NCBI GenBank assembly: GCA_948144175.1
Contig: CANXME010002591.1
Coordinates: forward strand, 113,501 to 177,500
Source of the DNA: Closterium sp. NIES-65
Lineage: Eukaryota; Streptophyta; Zygnematophyceae; Desmidiales; Closteriaceae
Reading direction: 5' to 3'
DNA length: 64,000 nt
The notes beneath the pieces were generated by a model. That model was given only the letters and a program-made list of their open reading frames with translations. It did no database searches and had not been told where the DNA came from. The translations under genes were made by a program, and so were the position numbers. Below, one piece after another: positions 10,057 through 20,734 of this stretch. Numbering within the stretch: position 1 is the first letter of the stretch; the number at the start of each line of letters is the position of its first letter.

Positions 10057-12739
10057 ATGGCTACCCCTAGTGTCCTCGCTTTTGACGCTGAGGGTCGGGC
10101 CATTGACTTTGACGGCTAGATAGATGACCTGCAGCTTTTCCTACAGTGCGATAGGGCAGACGGTCTCTCCCTCTTTGACCTCACCTCTGGTGCCTCTCCT
10201 GCCCCTGCTGCTGATGCCGATACCACTGTTCGCTCATAGTGGGCCACACGCGATGCTGCTGCACGTCTTGCTGTGCGTCGCCACCTGCCTACCTCTGAGC
10301 GTGCGCACTTTAGCCAGTACAAGAGTGCTCAGACCCTGTACAACGCTGTAGTTGCACGCTACTCCTCCCCTGCCACTTCTGCACTGAGCCGCCTCATGCT
10401 ACCGTACCTCTTCCCTGACCTTGCTACCTTTCCCAAAGTCGCTGACCTCATTACGCACCTCCGCACTAGTGACATTCGCTACCGCGCTGCGCTTCCTGCT
10501 GAGTTCTGTGCCAAGAACCCCCCCCCCACCATGTACATCACCCTCTACTACATAGTCACCCGGCTCCCTGACTCCCTTCGCGTAGTCAGGGACCACTTTC
10601 TCTCAGTTTGCCCCACCACTCTCACCGTTGACCTCCTCGAGAAGGCCCTCCTAGCGGCAGAGAAGAGCATAGTCGCTGTAGGAGCCTCTCGTGGTGACCC
10701 TCGCACCCCCATCTTTGAGGGGTGCTCCCCCTCCCCCCTTTTGCCCTCTGTTGCCTCTGCTGCTGTGGCCGACCTCGTTGGTCTTGAGTCGGTCGGTGCG
10801 GCGTCTACCCCTAGCAGGAGACGCCGCCCTGGCAAGGGCAAGGGGGGCAAGGGCGCTGGAGGAGCTAGCGGGGGCGGTGGAGGCGGCGGTGGAGGCGGCG
10901 GAGGGGGTGGGGGTGGCGGTGGGGGTGGTGGCGGGGGTGGAGGTGTCGGTGGTGGCAGTGGAGGCGGAGGCGGCGGCGGCGGTGGCGGTGGGAGCGAGGT
11001 GGAGGAGGTGGCAGCGGTGGAGGAGGCGGCGGTAGAGGAGGTGGAGCTGGTCGGGGTGGCGCTGCGCAGAGGGTCGGCTCCGGTGGTGGTCAGCGCCAGC
11101 AGCAGCAGCAGCACCAGCAGCGCACTCGTGACATCCCCCCGCCTTAGCAGCTCCGTGAGTGGTACGCTCCGCGCATGCGGGGTGGGGGTACAGGTCCATG
11201 CACCTACGTCTTACGCACCGGCGACCGCGCGGGTGAGCAGTGCGGGGGTGCGCACCCTACCCAGCGCTGCTTTGGCCGCCTGACGGACGCTTGGCGTCAC
11301 CAGGTCCCGGAGGCCACTGAGATCCCTTGCTGGGGCGAGCTGTCTAGGGCAGGAGTAGCTGTCTTTGACCTTGACTTTGATGCTATTCTTGCTGCCATGT
11401 ATGCTGTGACTATTAGTGAGGAGGGTGACTGTTACCGGCGTTTTCCGCCCGACCCGGGCATTGAGACTGCTGCTCTAGGTACTGGTGAGGCTGCTGCTCT
11501 AGGTGCTAGCGAAGCTGTTGCTCTAGGTGCTTGTGCGTCTGCTCCCTCAGGTGCTGGTGAGTCTGCTCTCTTAGGTACTGCGTCGGCTTCGGCCTCCCAC
11601 ACCTTCACCCTTGACTCGGGGGCTTCTCGCTCCTTCTTTCGAGACCGCACCACACTCACGCCGCTTGGCCGGCCAGTTGCAGTCTCTCTGGCACACCCCT
11701 CTGGAGGTCCTGTCCTTGCTCACTTCTCCACTGTCCTCCCGTGTCCAGCGGCCCCCTCTGGCACCCTGTCTGGTCTTTACCTCCCCTCGTTCTCTACGAA
11801 TTTGGTGAGTGGTGCTGACCTACAGGATGCGGGGGTTCACCAGTTCACTCCTGCGAGTCAGCGGGTGACCCACTGCACGGACGCTCGGACAGGCCGACAC
11901 CTGGCCACGTTTACACGTCGGCCGGGGTCGAGCATGTACACACTGACCACTGAGTCTCCTCCATTCACTGCGTCTCGTCAGGTAGCTGCGTCTGGTCAGG
12001 TGTTTCCTGCTGCGTCCAGGTCTGGCCCGGAGTCTGCCCCCTGCTCGTGTCGCCTCCTGTCTCACGAGACTCTCCTCTGGCACCACCGCCTTGGTCACCC
12101 CTCCCTGCTTCGTCTTCGAGGCATGGCCTCCCGTGTCCTTGTCTCTGGTCTTCCCCGGTCCCTCCCTCCCCTTCCTCCGGGGCCTGGCCCTACCTGCGTC
12201 CCCTGTGTCGAGGGGCGGCAGCGGGCTGCCCCTCACTCCTCCCAGTTTCCTCCGACAGAGGCCCCACTGCAGACGCTTCACATGGACGTGTGGGGCCCTG
12301 CCCGCGTCCGTGGACAGGGTCACGAGCGCTACTTCCTGCTGGTGGTTGACGACTACTCGCGTTACACCACAGTCTTCCCCTTGCGCAGCAAGGGTGATGT
12401 CACTGAGGTGTTGATCGACTGGATCCGCGCAGCTCGTCTCCAGCTCAGGCAGAGCTTCGGCTCGGACTTTCCTGTTCTGCGTCTGCACTCTGACAGAGGC
12501 GGAGAGTTCTCCTCTGGCCTTCTGCGAGCCTACTGTCGTGCACGAGGCATCCGCCAGACCTTCACGCTTCCGGACTCTCCACAGCAAAATGGGATTGCTG
12601 AGCGCCGCATTGGCATGGTCATGGACGTCGCTCGTACGTCCATGATGCCTGCGGCTGCCCCCCATTTTCTGTGGCCGTTTGCGGTTCGGTACGCGGCGCA
12701 TCAGATCAACCTTCGGCCCAGGGTCTCCATGCCGGAGAC
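10057..12739 (+). mobile_element. Element A gag to integrase, 5' half
   Basis: Gag begins with ATPSVLAFDAEGR, followed by an all-helical gag-like region, a long Gly-rich tract coded by GGN repeats (about 10858-11000), a Cys/His segment (EQCGGAHPTQRCF), a protease-like site (LDSGASRSFF), and integrase (HHRLGHPS, HMDVWGPARV, LHSDRGGEF, PQQNGIAERR). H inserted at the end of this stretch. The coding frame is broken. Confidence 0.8.
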
Positions 12740-13693
12740 TGTTAACGGGAATGGAGTGTTGGCCTCGCCCTCGCTTGGGCAACGCCGACAACTTGGTCGG
12801 ATGTACGGGAGTAGCAGCCGACTGCTCACAGTGGGATAGCTGCTCGACAGATTACGTCGAGCTGCAGCAGACCACTGTGGTGTTGCTGTCGACCAGGATG
12901 CTCGACAGCTGCACCTGACTGGCCTGGGCGACGGGTGAACCGTCCGGGAGGTCGACGAAGCAATCCGTCGACCTACAGTTCGATGGGGAGGTCAACGGAG
13001 CGTCCCGTCGAACTGCAGCTCGACCGGGAGGACGACGGAACAGTTCCGGTCGACGGAAGGGGGTCCGTCGACCAAGGGGTAGCTTCACGGGAGGTGTGGT
13101 CGACCAGAGAGACCCAGTGGTCGACGGGAGGCACCTAGGAGTCGACCAGAGCACCAGGGGTCGACCAGGTCGACCGGGTAACCTGCTCGACGAGTTCTGC
13201 GGAGGCACGCGAATGCCGTCGAGATCGCGATGGCGCAGGCGACTTCGGGCTGGTATCCCGAAGTCGATGTGGCTCGTCAGGCGCAGACAACAGCCGACGG
13301 ATGCCCAACGAGGCAAGTCGGACCAATCGTCTGCGCACACCTACGAGCGCGCGCACTGCTGTGTTCTACGGGGCACGCCGTCGACCTGCTTTGTTGGCAG
13401 GTCGCCCTTCTGCAGTGCTAGCGCGGCTCCTCTACGCAATGCTAGCAGGCGGTCGACCGAGCTGCGCTGGCAGTCGACCAGGCTAGCTGCAGGGTTGCTA
13501 GGTGCCTGATGTAGTCATTGTTGTCATTGCTTCTTGATTATTCTGGAATTCCAACTTTGCTAGTGAAAACTCTTGCCAAATTCTTCCGTGAATGTGCAAA
13601 CATTAAGGAACTAAGCAAAGCTAAGATCACCTCTAGTAGTTCGTGCCAACCCCTGTAGTCTAGCTCACCACCGTTGTAGAGTTAATCTCCACA
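12740..13693 (+). repeat. Element H 5' LTR (954 bp)
   Basis: It pairs with 19109-20062. It contains 13 copies of the palindrome GTCGAC, where a random 954-bp stretch would have about 0.2. I see no coding content. Confidence 0.93.
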
Positions 13694-13732
13694 TGGTGCG
13701 GTGAGCGTGGAACGAACACGCGACCTTCAGAT
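13694..13732 (+). other. Extended primer binding site of element H, 39-nt tRNA-Phe complement
   Basis: The site starts immediately after the LTR. It is complementary to plant cytosolic tRNA-Phe (recalled sequence) from nt 76 back to nt 38, with a single mismatch at site position 19 (13712), opposite tRNA A58. Complementarity stops exactly before nt 37. The usual site is 8-18 nt, so this one is more than twice the normal length. Confidence 0.8.
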
Positions 13733-13790
13733 AGGAGCCGACTTTTGCACCTACTAAGTCGTTCGTAGGCCGGCAGCAGCGATAGTCGCC

Positions 13791-16700
13791 ATGGTCGACC
13801 CCGTAGTTGATGCGGGTGTAGCGGACACTTTGGAGGCACGTTTGGCTGACGCGAGGAGACGCCACGCGAATGGCGAGTACGGGACGATCCCCTTAGTGAT
13901 CGCCGAGTTGGGCATCTGGTCGCAGTGGGCGACGGAACACCCTTCCCGTCCTGCTTCTCCTCGACCGGTGCGCAACGAAGGTGGCGTCGACGACGAGGTC
14001 GACGGTGGTGCACGAGTCAGCGGCAGCGAAGGCACGAGGCATAGAGGAGTGATCAAGGTCGACGGTGGTGTCGACGGAATCCAGGCGCGAGTGCAGCGGT
14101 CGACGGCGGCTGCAGGCAGCTCGCACGCCGACGTCGATGTTCGACGTCGCTCTCCTCTACGAAGTGGTGGCGGGCTCTCGGCGACGACGCATGTGACTGC
14201 GGGCGGGATTGCACCGGCGTATGGCTACTTCAAGTTTTCGCCGGATCGGATCACCGTCGCTCCGCTGCAAGGTCGACGGGACCTCATCACCTGGAGGGAG
14301 TCGATCGAACCTCAGCTGGAGGTCGCCGGGCTGAAGGGCTTCGCCGACGGCACTGTGCCAATTCCGCCCGAGGAGGATGTCGGGCTGCGCGGGGAGTTTC
14401 GTTCTGCTCACTTGCTCACCTTCATGGTCATCTCGAGGTGCTGCTCGCCGGTGGTACAGCTGGCGCTCAGGAGCTGTCAAGAGCGACTGGATGCTGGTCA
14501 CCAGGCATGGCGCTTCATCATATCGACGTACCAGGTCAGGGACGACCTGTACATCGGGCAGCTGGAGGAGAAGATGACACACATTCGGATGGGCGAGCAG
14601 GAGTCGGCGACGGATTACTGCAACCGTGCTCGACGGATCCTGGCTGAGATGCGAATGGCGGGCGCTGAATACTCGACGGCGTCCTACATCACCCACATCG
14701 TCAAGGGCTTGCCGCGCAGCTACAATCTCATGAAGAGGATGATGATGGTGCCTGGCACGCGTGAGTCCCTCGACGAAGACTCCATCACCAGCTACATTCT
14801 CCAGGATGAGGCGATGCAAGAGGCAGAGCAGCCCACGGAGTTCCTTCCGCAGGCGAGTTACGCTGCACCGACGAAGCCGAATTATCAGCAGGAGCAGCGC
14901 GGGAAGCCAGGCGGAAGTGGTAGCGGAGGTGGGCGGTCGACGAAGGACGTCAACGAGAAGAGGTCGACGCGGGACAAGGGTCGACGAGGTGGTGGTCGAC
15001 GGCGGGAGTGCTGGGTTTGCGGCGACCCTGACCATCTCTCCTTCGAGTGCCCCGACCGCGATGAGAGCGACGAGGACGACAACAAGGAAGGCCACGGTCG
15101 ATCGGCCAGTCGTCGCCCCCGTCGAGTTGAGAAGCCGCGCAAGGAGAAGCAAGCGTCGAAGAAAACGTCCTCGACGAAGGACGTCGACAGCTCCAGCGGC
15201 AAGAGCCGAGGCGACGGGGAGGCGTCGTGCTCGATGGTCGGCGTGGTGGAGCCGACGGTCTCGCTAGCACCGGAGGCTGGCGAGGACTTCCAGGCGGTGG
15301 CAGCAGCTGTGCAGGCCAACCCGATGGCGGTGCTGCTCGACAGCGGGTGCTCCCACCACCTGATGGGGACGAAATCGGTCTTCGTTGACATGGGTCCGAG
15401 CGATGGGGTGAAGCACGTGCGTGGGTTCAACGGGGCATTGCAGCCTGTCGAGGGTCGCGGAACCGTCGCTCTGCAAGGGGAGGCCGGGAGGCGGGTTCTC
15501 ATCCCCGATGTACTCTACGTTCTGGGCGTACAGGCAAACCTGTTGTCTGCTGGCCAGCTGAAGGAGAGCGGCGTGCTACTGCGGGGCGATGGCGATGAGA
15601 TGTTGATCGTCGCCGCGACTGGAGAGGTGCTCGGTCGAGCGCGCTACACTGGACGAGTCCTCTGCACCGACCTTCGCCCCTGCTCGACGCAGTCGCAGTC
15701 GACCGAGGTGGTGGCTCTGCGGATGATCGTCTCGGCGACGAAGACGACCCCCGATAGGATGCATGCGCGGCTTGCCCACGTCAGCGTCGACACGATCAAG
15801 AGCTCGGCGAAGCATGATGTTGCTACTGGGCTCGACATCACGCTGTCAACCGGAGCAGACCCGCCATGTGTCTCGTGCGTCGGAGGAAAGCTGGCGCGGC
15901 ACATCTTCCCTGCCACGGGCTCGGATGCAGCGGAGGCGCTGGCTGTCGTGCACATTGACTTGTGCGGGCCATTTCGAGTGGCTGCCAAGGATGGCAGCTT
16001 GTACTTCCTGCTGTTAAAGGATCGCCATACTCGATTTGTATGGTCAATGCCGGTCGCCAAGAAGAGCGATGTGCTGCGGGAGTTCCAGCGGTGGCTAGTG
16101 CTGGTGGAACGGCAGACGAAGAAGTCGGTGCTGTCGCTTCGCTCCGATCGAGGAGGGGAGTTCCTCGGGAAGGCGTTCACCGACTTCGTCGACGGGAAGG
16201 GCATCGTCCACGACCTGACGTGCCCCTACACTCCGCAGCAAAATGGCATGGCTGAGCGGGAGATGCGTACGGCCGTCGAGTCCGTGCGGACGATGTTGCT
16301 GCACATGGTCGTGCAGCACCATTGGTGGCACCTTGCTCTACGACAAGCTGTCTGGGTGCGCAACTGCTTGGAGCGGTCGACGACGCCGCCGGGGACGACT
16401 CCGTACCAGCTGCTGACCGGGCAGAAGCCCGACCTTACGCTGGCGCGGGTGTGGGGCTGCATGGTGCAGTTCATGATTCCCGAGCAGCAGCGTGGTGGGA
16501 AGCTGGCGCCGAAGGCTCGCTGGGGACTTCACCTGGGTGTGTCGCCAGCAAGCAAGGGCTGGGAAGTGCTCGACCTGACCGACAACAAGGTGGTCACGTC
16601 GGTCGAGGTGATCTTCTATGAGACGCTGTCGCTGGAGGTGTGGACGGCGAAGTATGGGCCGGCGTCGCAGCGGACGCAGGCGCACCCGCCAACGGATACA

Positions 16701-18980
16701 TCTACAGCGCCGGTTCCGTTGCTCGCCGAAGTCGACGGACCCGGTGATGAGGCTGTTGTGGAGGCTCTTTCTCCTTCCCCTGTCTTTTCTCCTCCGTTCC
16801 CCGTCGCAGATCGGCCTGGGTCGGCACCTGTGTCGCCCACCGTCGATGAGGGGAGCCTTGAGGCGTCGCCTGTGGCGCCGGCCCATGGCATCGCCGGCGG
16901 TCGACAAGGCGCCAAGCTCGTCGACCAGGATGGGAAACCGTCGACGACAGGGGAGCACCAGACAAGGGAGCCGGTCGAACAGGAGGCAACGACAGGGGTA
17001 CACTCGACAGGGGAGAAGCAGTCGGATCGGCCGACAAGAGAGTTGTCGAAGGCAGCAGCAGACGAACAGCCGGTCGAAGGGTCGAAGCAGCTGGTCGATG
17101 ACGTTCTCGTCGACGAGAAAGGGGAGCAGTCGGCGGGTGAGGAGTCCACCGACAGCGACGTGATGGAAGTGCCGATCACGAAGCCTGAGCTGCGACGCTC
17201 AGGTCGAGCTCGACGGCCGCCGGAGCGGTTGAGCTTCCACGCCTGCCTACCGCCAGCTGCCTTCACCACGGTGTACGACGAGGTCGACGACGACTTGCTG
17301 TACGACGATGCCGAGGAGGATGAAGACCTGTCGGAGCTCGACCCCGACGTGCATGCTGACCCCGAACACCGCTGGGACATTGCCACGATGACGGTGAAGG
17401 AGGCGCTGTCGAGCTGGAAGGGCGAGGCGGTGAAGGCCGCCATGGAAGAAGAAATCCGTAGCCTCATCGCTATGGGGACTTGGGAGCTGGTCGAACGCCC
17501 TTGCGGGGTGAACATTATGAAGAACCGATGGGTGCTGACGACCAAGTACCACATCGACGACACCGTCGAGCGCGAGAAGGCGAGGCTGGTCGTAAAGGGC
17601 TTCACGCAGGTGTACGGCGCCGACTACGACGAGACGTACTCATCGGTGAGCAGTTACGTCACGCTGAGGATCTTCCTCAGCATTGTCGCCGTCCTCGACC
17701 TCAACCTGATGCAGCTCGACATGAAGAACGCTTTTCTGCAGAGCAAGCTTGACAGGGTGCTCTACATGTACCAGCCAGACTACTTCGACGACGGGACCGG
17801 CCGGGTGTGTAAGCTGCTGAAAAGCCTCTACGGGCTGAAGCAGTCGCCGCTGCTGTGGTACAGGGCTCTTGATGGTGTGCTGCTGGGCGCTGGCTGGAAG
17901 AAGAGCCAGGTCGACGAGGCGCTCTACTTCAAGACCAGCGACGACGGCCTGACCTGCTGGGTGTTAGTCTACGTCGACGACCTGCTCGCCGCTAGCAGCA
18001 GCACCGCGATGCTGAAGGAGCTGAAGGAGCTGCTGGAGGCCGCCTTTGAGCTGCGTGAGATCTCGCCGGTGGAGAAGTATCTTGGGCTGGAGATCGTGCG
18101 CGACAGGCCGGCCAGGAAGTTGTGGCTGCACCAGCAGGGCTACGCCGACAAGCTGCGCAGGCGCTTCGTCGACGAGGAGCAGGGCGGTCGAGTCCTGAAG
18201 ACGCCGGTCTCGGTCGACGCCTACGCTCAGCTGACGTTCGACGGCGAGGAGGCTCAGGAGCGCGAAGAGGAGGAGTACCGGCAGAAGGTCGGCTCGCTAC
18301 AGTTCGCGGCGACGACGACGAGGCCGGACATTGCGTTCGCCTGCAGCAAGCTGGGGAGCGGCCTCACGGTGAGGAGCGACCAGCATTGGCGTGAGGTCGA
18401 CCGTTGCCTCGCCTTCCTCGCCGACACCCGCAACACCGCCCTGGAGTTCGGCGGTGGACCAGAATCGTTGGAGCTGATTGGCTACGTCGATGCCGACGAC
18501 GCGGGCGACAAGCAGAACCGGACGAGCACGGGAGGCTATGTGTTCGTCTACGGAGGGGCCGCCATCTCCTGGTCGAGTTCGCGCATCAAGTGCGCGACAT
18601 TATCATCGACCGAATCGGAGTACGTGGCGGCCACGGATGCCGGCAAGGAGGGGCGTCAACTTCGCTTCCTCCTTGCGGAATTCAAACTGCTCGATGCTGG
18701 GAAGCCGACCATCCTCCGCGTCGACAACAAGTCGGCAATCACTGTCGCTGAGGGCTTGGGGCTGACGGGCAACCTCAAGCACATGGAGCGACGCTACGCG
18801 TGGCTGCAGCACATGGTGAGGCGCGGGAAATTTGTGCTGAACTACATCCCGACCACCGAGCAGCCGGCGGATTTCCTGACGAAGGCGCTGCATTTTCCGG
18901 CTTTCAACCGGTGCTCTGTCGCCATCGGACAAGTTCGTCTGGTCGACGTCGGCGACGGCGACGACGAGGTGCAGCAGTAG
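13791..18980 (+). CDS. Element H gag-pol polyprotein (retrotransposon)
   Basis: A single open frame of 1729 residues holds all copia domains in the usual order. Gag covers about residues 150-350. A zinc knuckle (CWVCGDPDHLSFEC) is near 406 and an aspartic protease (LLDSGCSHHLMG) near 514. Gag-pre-integrase and integrase follow (HARLAHVS; HIDLCGPF near 721, RSDRGGEF near 784, PQQNGMAERE). Reverse transcriptase comes next (KNRWVLTTKYH, LDMKNAFLQ, YVDDLLA near 1394), then RNase H (GYVDADDAGD, SSTESEYVA). The integrase-before-RT order is diagnostic of Ty1/copia. The start is the first ATG after the leader. A 200-residue acidic, low-complexity linker separates integrase from RT. Confidence 0.92.
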   Translation: MVDPVVDAGVADTLEARLADARRRHANGEYGTIPLVIAELGIWSQWATEHPSRPASPRPVRNEGGVDDEVDGGARVSGSEGTRHRGVIKVDGGVDGIQARVQRSTAAAGSSHADVDVRRRSPLRSGGGLSATTHVTAGGIAPAYGYFKFSPDRITVAPLQGRRDLITWRESIEPQLEVAGLKGFADGTVPIPPEEDVGLRGEFRSAHLLTFMVISRCCSPVVQLALRSCQERLDAGHQAWRFIISTYQVRDDLYIGQLEEKMTHIRMGEQESATDYCNRARRILAEMRMAGAEYSTASYITHIVKGLPRSYNLMKRMMMVPGTRESLDEDSITSYILQDEAMQEAEQPTEFLPQASYAAPTKPNYQQEQRGKPGGSGSGGGRSTKDVNEKRSTRDKGRRGGGRRRECWVCGDPDHLSFECPDRDESDEDDNKEGHGRSASRRPRRVEKPRKEKQASKKTSSTKDVDSSSGKSRGDGEASCSMVGVVEPTVSLAPEAGEDFQAVAAAVQANPMAVLLDSGCSHHLMGTKSVFVDMGPSDGVKHVRGFNGALQPVEGRGTVALQGEAGRRVLIPDVLYVLGVQANLLSAGQLKESGVLLRGDGDEMLIVAATGEVLGRARYTGRVLCTDLRPCSTQSQSTEVVALRMIVSATKTTPDRMHARLAHVSVDTIKSSAKHDVATGLDITLSTGADPPCVSCVGGKLARHIFPATGSDAAEALAVVHIDLCGPFRVAAKDGSLYFLLLKDRHTRFVWSMPVAKKSDVLREFQRWLVLVERQTKKSVLSLRSDRGGEFLGKAFTDFVDGKGIVHDLTCPYTPQQNGMAEREMRTAVESVRTMLLHMVVQHHWWHLALRQAVWVRNCLERSTTPPGTTPYQLLTGQKPDLTLARVWGCMVQFMIPEQQRGGKLAPKARWGLHLGVSPASKGWEVLDLTDNKVVTSVEVIFYETLSLEVWTAKYGPASQRTQAHPPTDTSTAPVPLLAEVDGPGDEAVVEALSPSPVFSPPFPVADRPGSAPVSPTVDEGSLEASPVAPAHGIAGGRQGAKLVDQDGKPSTTGEHQTREPVEQEATTGVHSTGEKQSDRPTRELSKAAADEQPVEGSKQLVDDVLVDEKGEQSAGEESTDSDVMEVPITKPELRRSGRARRPPERLSFHACLPPAAFTTVYDEVDDDLLYDDAEEDEDLSELDPDVHADPEHRWDIATMTVKEALSSWKGEAVKAAMEEEIRSLIAMGTWELVERPCGVNIMKNRWVLTTKYHIDDTVEREKARLVVKGFTQVYGADYDETYSSVSSYVTLRIFLSIVAVLDLNLMQLDMKNAFLQSKLDRVLYMYQPDYFDDGTGRVCKLLKSLYGLKQSPLLWYRALDGVLLGAGWKKSQVDEALYFKTSDDGLTCWVLVYVDDLLAASSSTAMLKELKELLEAAFELREISPVEKYLGLEIVRDRPARKLWLHQQGYADKLRRRFVDEEQGGRVLKTPVSVDAYAQLTFDGEEAQEREEEEYRQKVGSLQFAATTTRPDIAFACSKLGSGLTVRSDQHWREVDRCLAFLADTRNTALEFGGGPESLELIGYVDADDAGDKQNRTSTGGYVFVYGGAAISWSSSRIKCATLSSTESEYVAATDAGKEGRQLRFLLAEFKLLDAGKPTILRVDNKSAITVAEGLGLTGNLKHMERRYAWLQHMVRRGKFVLNYIPTTEQPADFLTKALHFPAFNRCSVAIGQVRLVDVGDGDDEVQQ

Positions 18981-19002
18981 GTGCCGTGCCCTTCTGCACG
19001 GC

Positions 19003-19013
19003 TGGTGCGGTGA
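19003..19013 (+). other. Second 11-nt primer-site copy near the 3' end of H
   Basis: TGGTGCGGTGA here repeats the first 11 nt of the primer site at 13694. It lies between the gag-pol stop and the polypurine tract, 95 bp before the 3' LTR. Ty3 of yeast is known to have a bipartite primer site with a second part near the 3' end, so a role is possible but unproven. Confidence 0.45.
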
Positions 19014-19108
19014 CGGCGTGCTGTGTGCGGGGTGCACGCCGAGGACAAGTCTCTCCGTGGAATACTGCCGTGAGGGCTGGAGGCCCAAGCGTGAGCGCAG
19101 CAGGGGAG

Positions 19109-20062
19109 TGTTAACGGGAATGGAGTGTTGGCCTCGCCCTCGCTTGGGCAACGCCGACAACTTGGTCGGATGTACGGGAGTAGCAGCCGACTGCTCACAG
19201 TGGGATAGCTGCTCGACAGATTATGTCGAGCTGCAGCAGACCACTGTGGTGTTGCTGTCGACCAGGATGCTCGACAGCTGCACCTGACTGGCCTGGGCGA
19301 CGGGAGAACCGTCCGGGAGGTCGACGAAGCAATCCGTCGACCTACAGTTCGATGGGGAGGTCAACGGAGCGTCCCGTCGAACTGCAGCTCGACCGGGAGG
19401 ACGACGGAACAGTTCCGGTCGACGGAAGGGGGTCCGTCGACCAAGGGGTAGCTTCACGGGAGGTGTGGTCGACCAGAGAGACCCAGTGGTCGATGGGAGG
19501 CACCTAGGAGTCGACCAGAGCACCAGGGGTCGACCAGGTCGACCGGGTAACCTGCTCGACGAGTTCTGCGGAGGCACGCAAATGCCGTCGAGATCGCGAT
19601 GGCGCAGGCGACTTCGGGCTGGTATCCCGAAGTCGATGTGGCTCGTCAGGCACAGACAACAGCCGACGGATGCCCAACGAGGCAAGTCGGACCAATCGTC
19701 TGCGCACACCTGCGAGCGCGCGCACTGCTGTGTTCTACGGGGCACGCCGTCGACCTGCTTTGTTGGCAGGTCGCCCTTCTGCAGTGCTGGCGCGGCTCCT
19801 CTACGCAATGCTGGCAGGTGGTCGACCGAGCTGCGCTGGCAGTCGACCAGGCTAGCTGCAGGGTTGCTAGGTGCCTGATGTAGTCATTGTTGTCATTGCT
19901 TCTTGATTATTCTGGAATTCCAACTTTGCTAGTGAAAACTCTTGCCAAATTCTTCCGTGAATGTGCAAACACTAAGGAACTAAGCAAAGCTAAGATCACC
20001 TCTAGTAGTTCGTGCCAACCTCTGTAGTCTAGCTGACTACCGTTGTAGAGTTGATCTCCACA
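19109..20062 (+). repeat. Element H 3' LTR (954 bp)
   Basis: Nearly identical copy of 12740-13693. It is preceded by the polypurine tract CAGGGGAG and followed by the target duplication GAGAC. Confidence 0.93.
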
Positions 20063-20381
20063 GAGACCTCCCCAGCTTTGCTGTGGACGGGGAAGGTTGG
20101 CGATGCGTCTGCGTTCCGTGTCCGGGGATCTCGGGCGTTTGTCCGCGACTTGTCTGCGGACAAGCTGTCCCCTCGTGCTGCTCCTTGCGTCTTCCTTGGC
20201 TTTCCCCCTGACGCGCCAGGGTGGCAGTTCTACCACCCCACCTCTCGCAGTTCTACCTCTCCCAGGACGTCACGTTTGACGAGTCGGTCCCCTACTACCG
20301 GCTCTTCCCCTACCGCACTCCGTCCCTCCCCCCACCACCCCTCTTCCTTGTGCCAGGTCCCCCCCTGGTAGACCCCCTCCC

Positions 20382-20509
20382 TGTCAAAACATCATAGCTC
20401 ATGCATATTGTGTAGGCTATAGTGGGGTAGCCCATAAGGGGTACAACCCAATTAGGGTTAGTACTTGTACCCAATTCATTCATAGTTCATTCATTCTCGT
20501 TTCTTCTCA
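20382..20509 (+). repeat. Element I 5' LTR (128 bp), unpaired
   Basis: It shares the short-LTR core (GTAGGCTATAGTGGGGTAG) and is followed directly by a TGGTATCGAGC primer site. The preceding bases CTCCC would be the left target duplication, but the matching right end is absent. Confidence 0.85.
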
Positions 20510-20734
20510 TGGTATCGAGCAGGTTCCCTCGTGGAAACTGTTCCTAGGGCCCACCAAGTCGATTTTTTTTTTTCCTGCCCGGAGCGCGCTTCGCTTAGGC
20601 CCGAGTCGCGCCTCGTGTGCCCTCTCTACTGTCGCGCCCGTCCTAGGCCTCCTTCGACCCTGTCGCGTCGCCCCTAGCGGCCTCCCTCGCGCCGCCCTTA
20701 CTCGGCCCGTCGCCACCCTAAGCGGCCCGTCGCC

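Larger units (their letters stand above)
12740..20062 (+). mobile_element. Element H: Ty1/copia retrotransposon that looks whole
   Basis: Two 954-bp LTRs (12740-13693 and 19109-20062, TGTTAAC...CCACA) enclose a primer site, one long open frame of 1729 residues and a polypurine tract (CAGGGGAG, 19101-19108). The target duplication GAGAC at 12735-12739 and 20063-20067 is perfect, and removing H restores the integrase reading seen in sister copies. The LTRs differ at about 14 of 954 positions by eye, mostly transitions. H is unlike its neighbours: LTRs seven times longer, a tRNA-Phe primer site and very dense GTCGAC. No break is apparent in the coding frame. Confidence 0.93.

Noticed and set aside
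10548-11199. Antisense open frames opposite the Gly-rich tract of element A (and the same at 22235-22976, 30338-31070, 53278-53905)
   Set aside because: They are poly-Pro or Thr/Ala shadows of the GGN repeats in gag.
13694-13770. A tRNA-Phe gene on the minus strand at element H's primer site
   Set aside because: Only the 3' half of the tRNA (nt 38-76) is matched, and it sits exactly at the LTR edge; the 5' half is unrelated.
16338-17605. Long antisense frames opposite element H gag-pol
   Set aside because: High GC and biased codons open the opposite frames; no domain is present and the sense frame is clearly copia.
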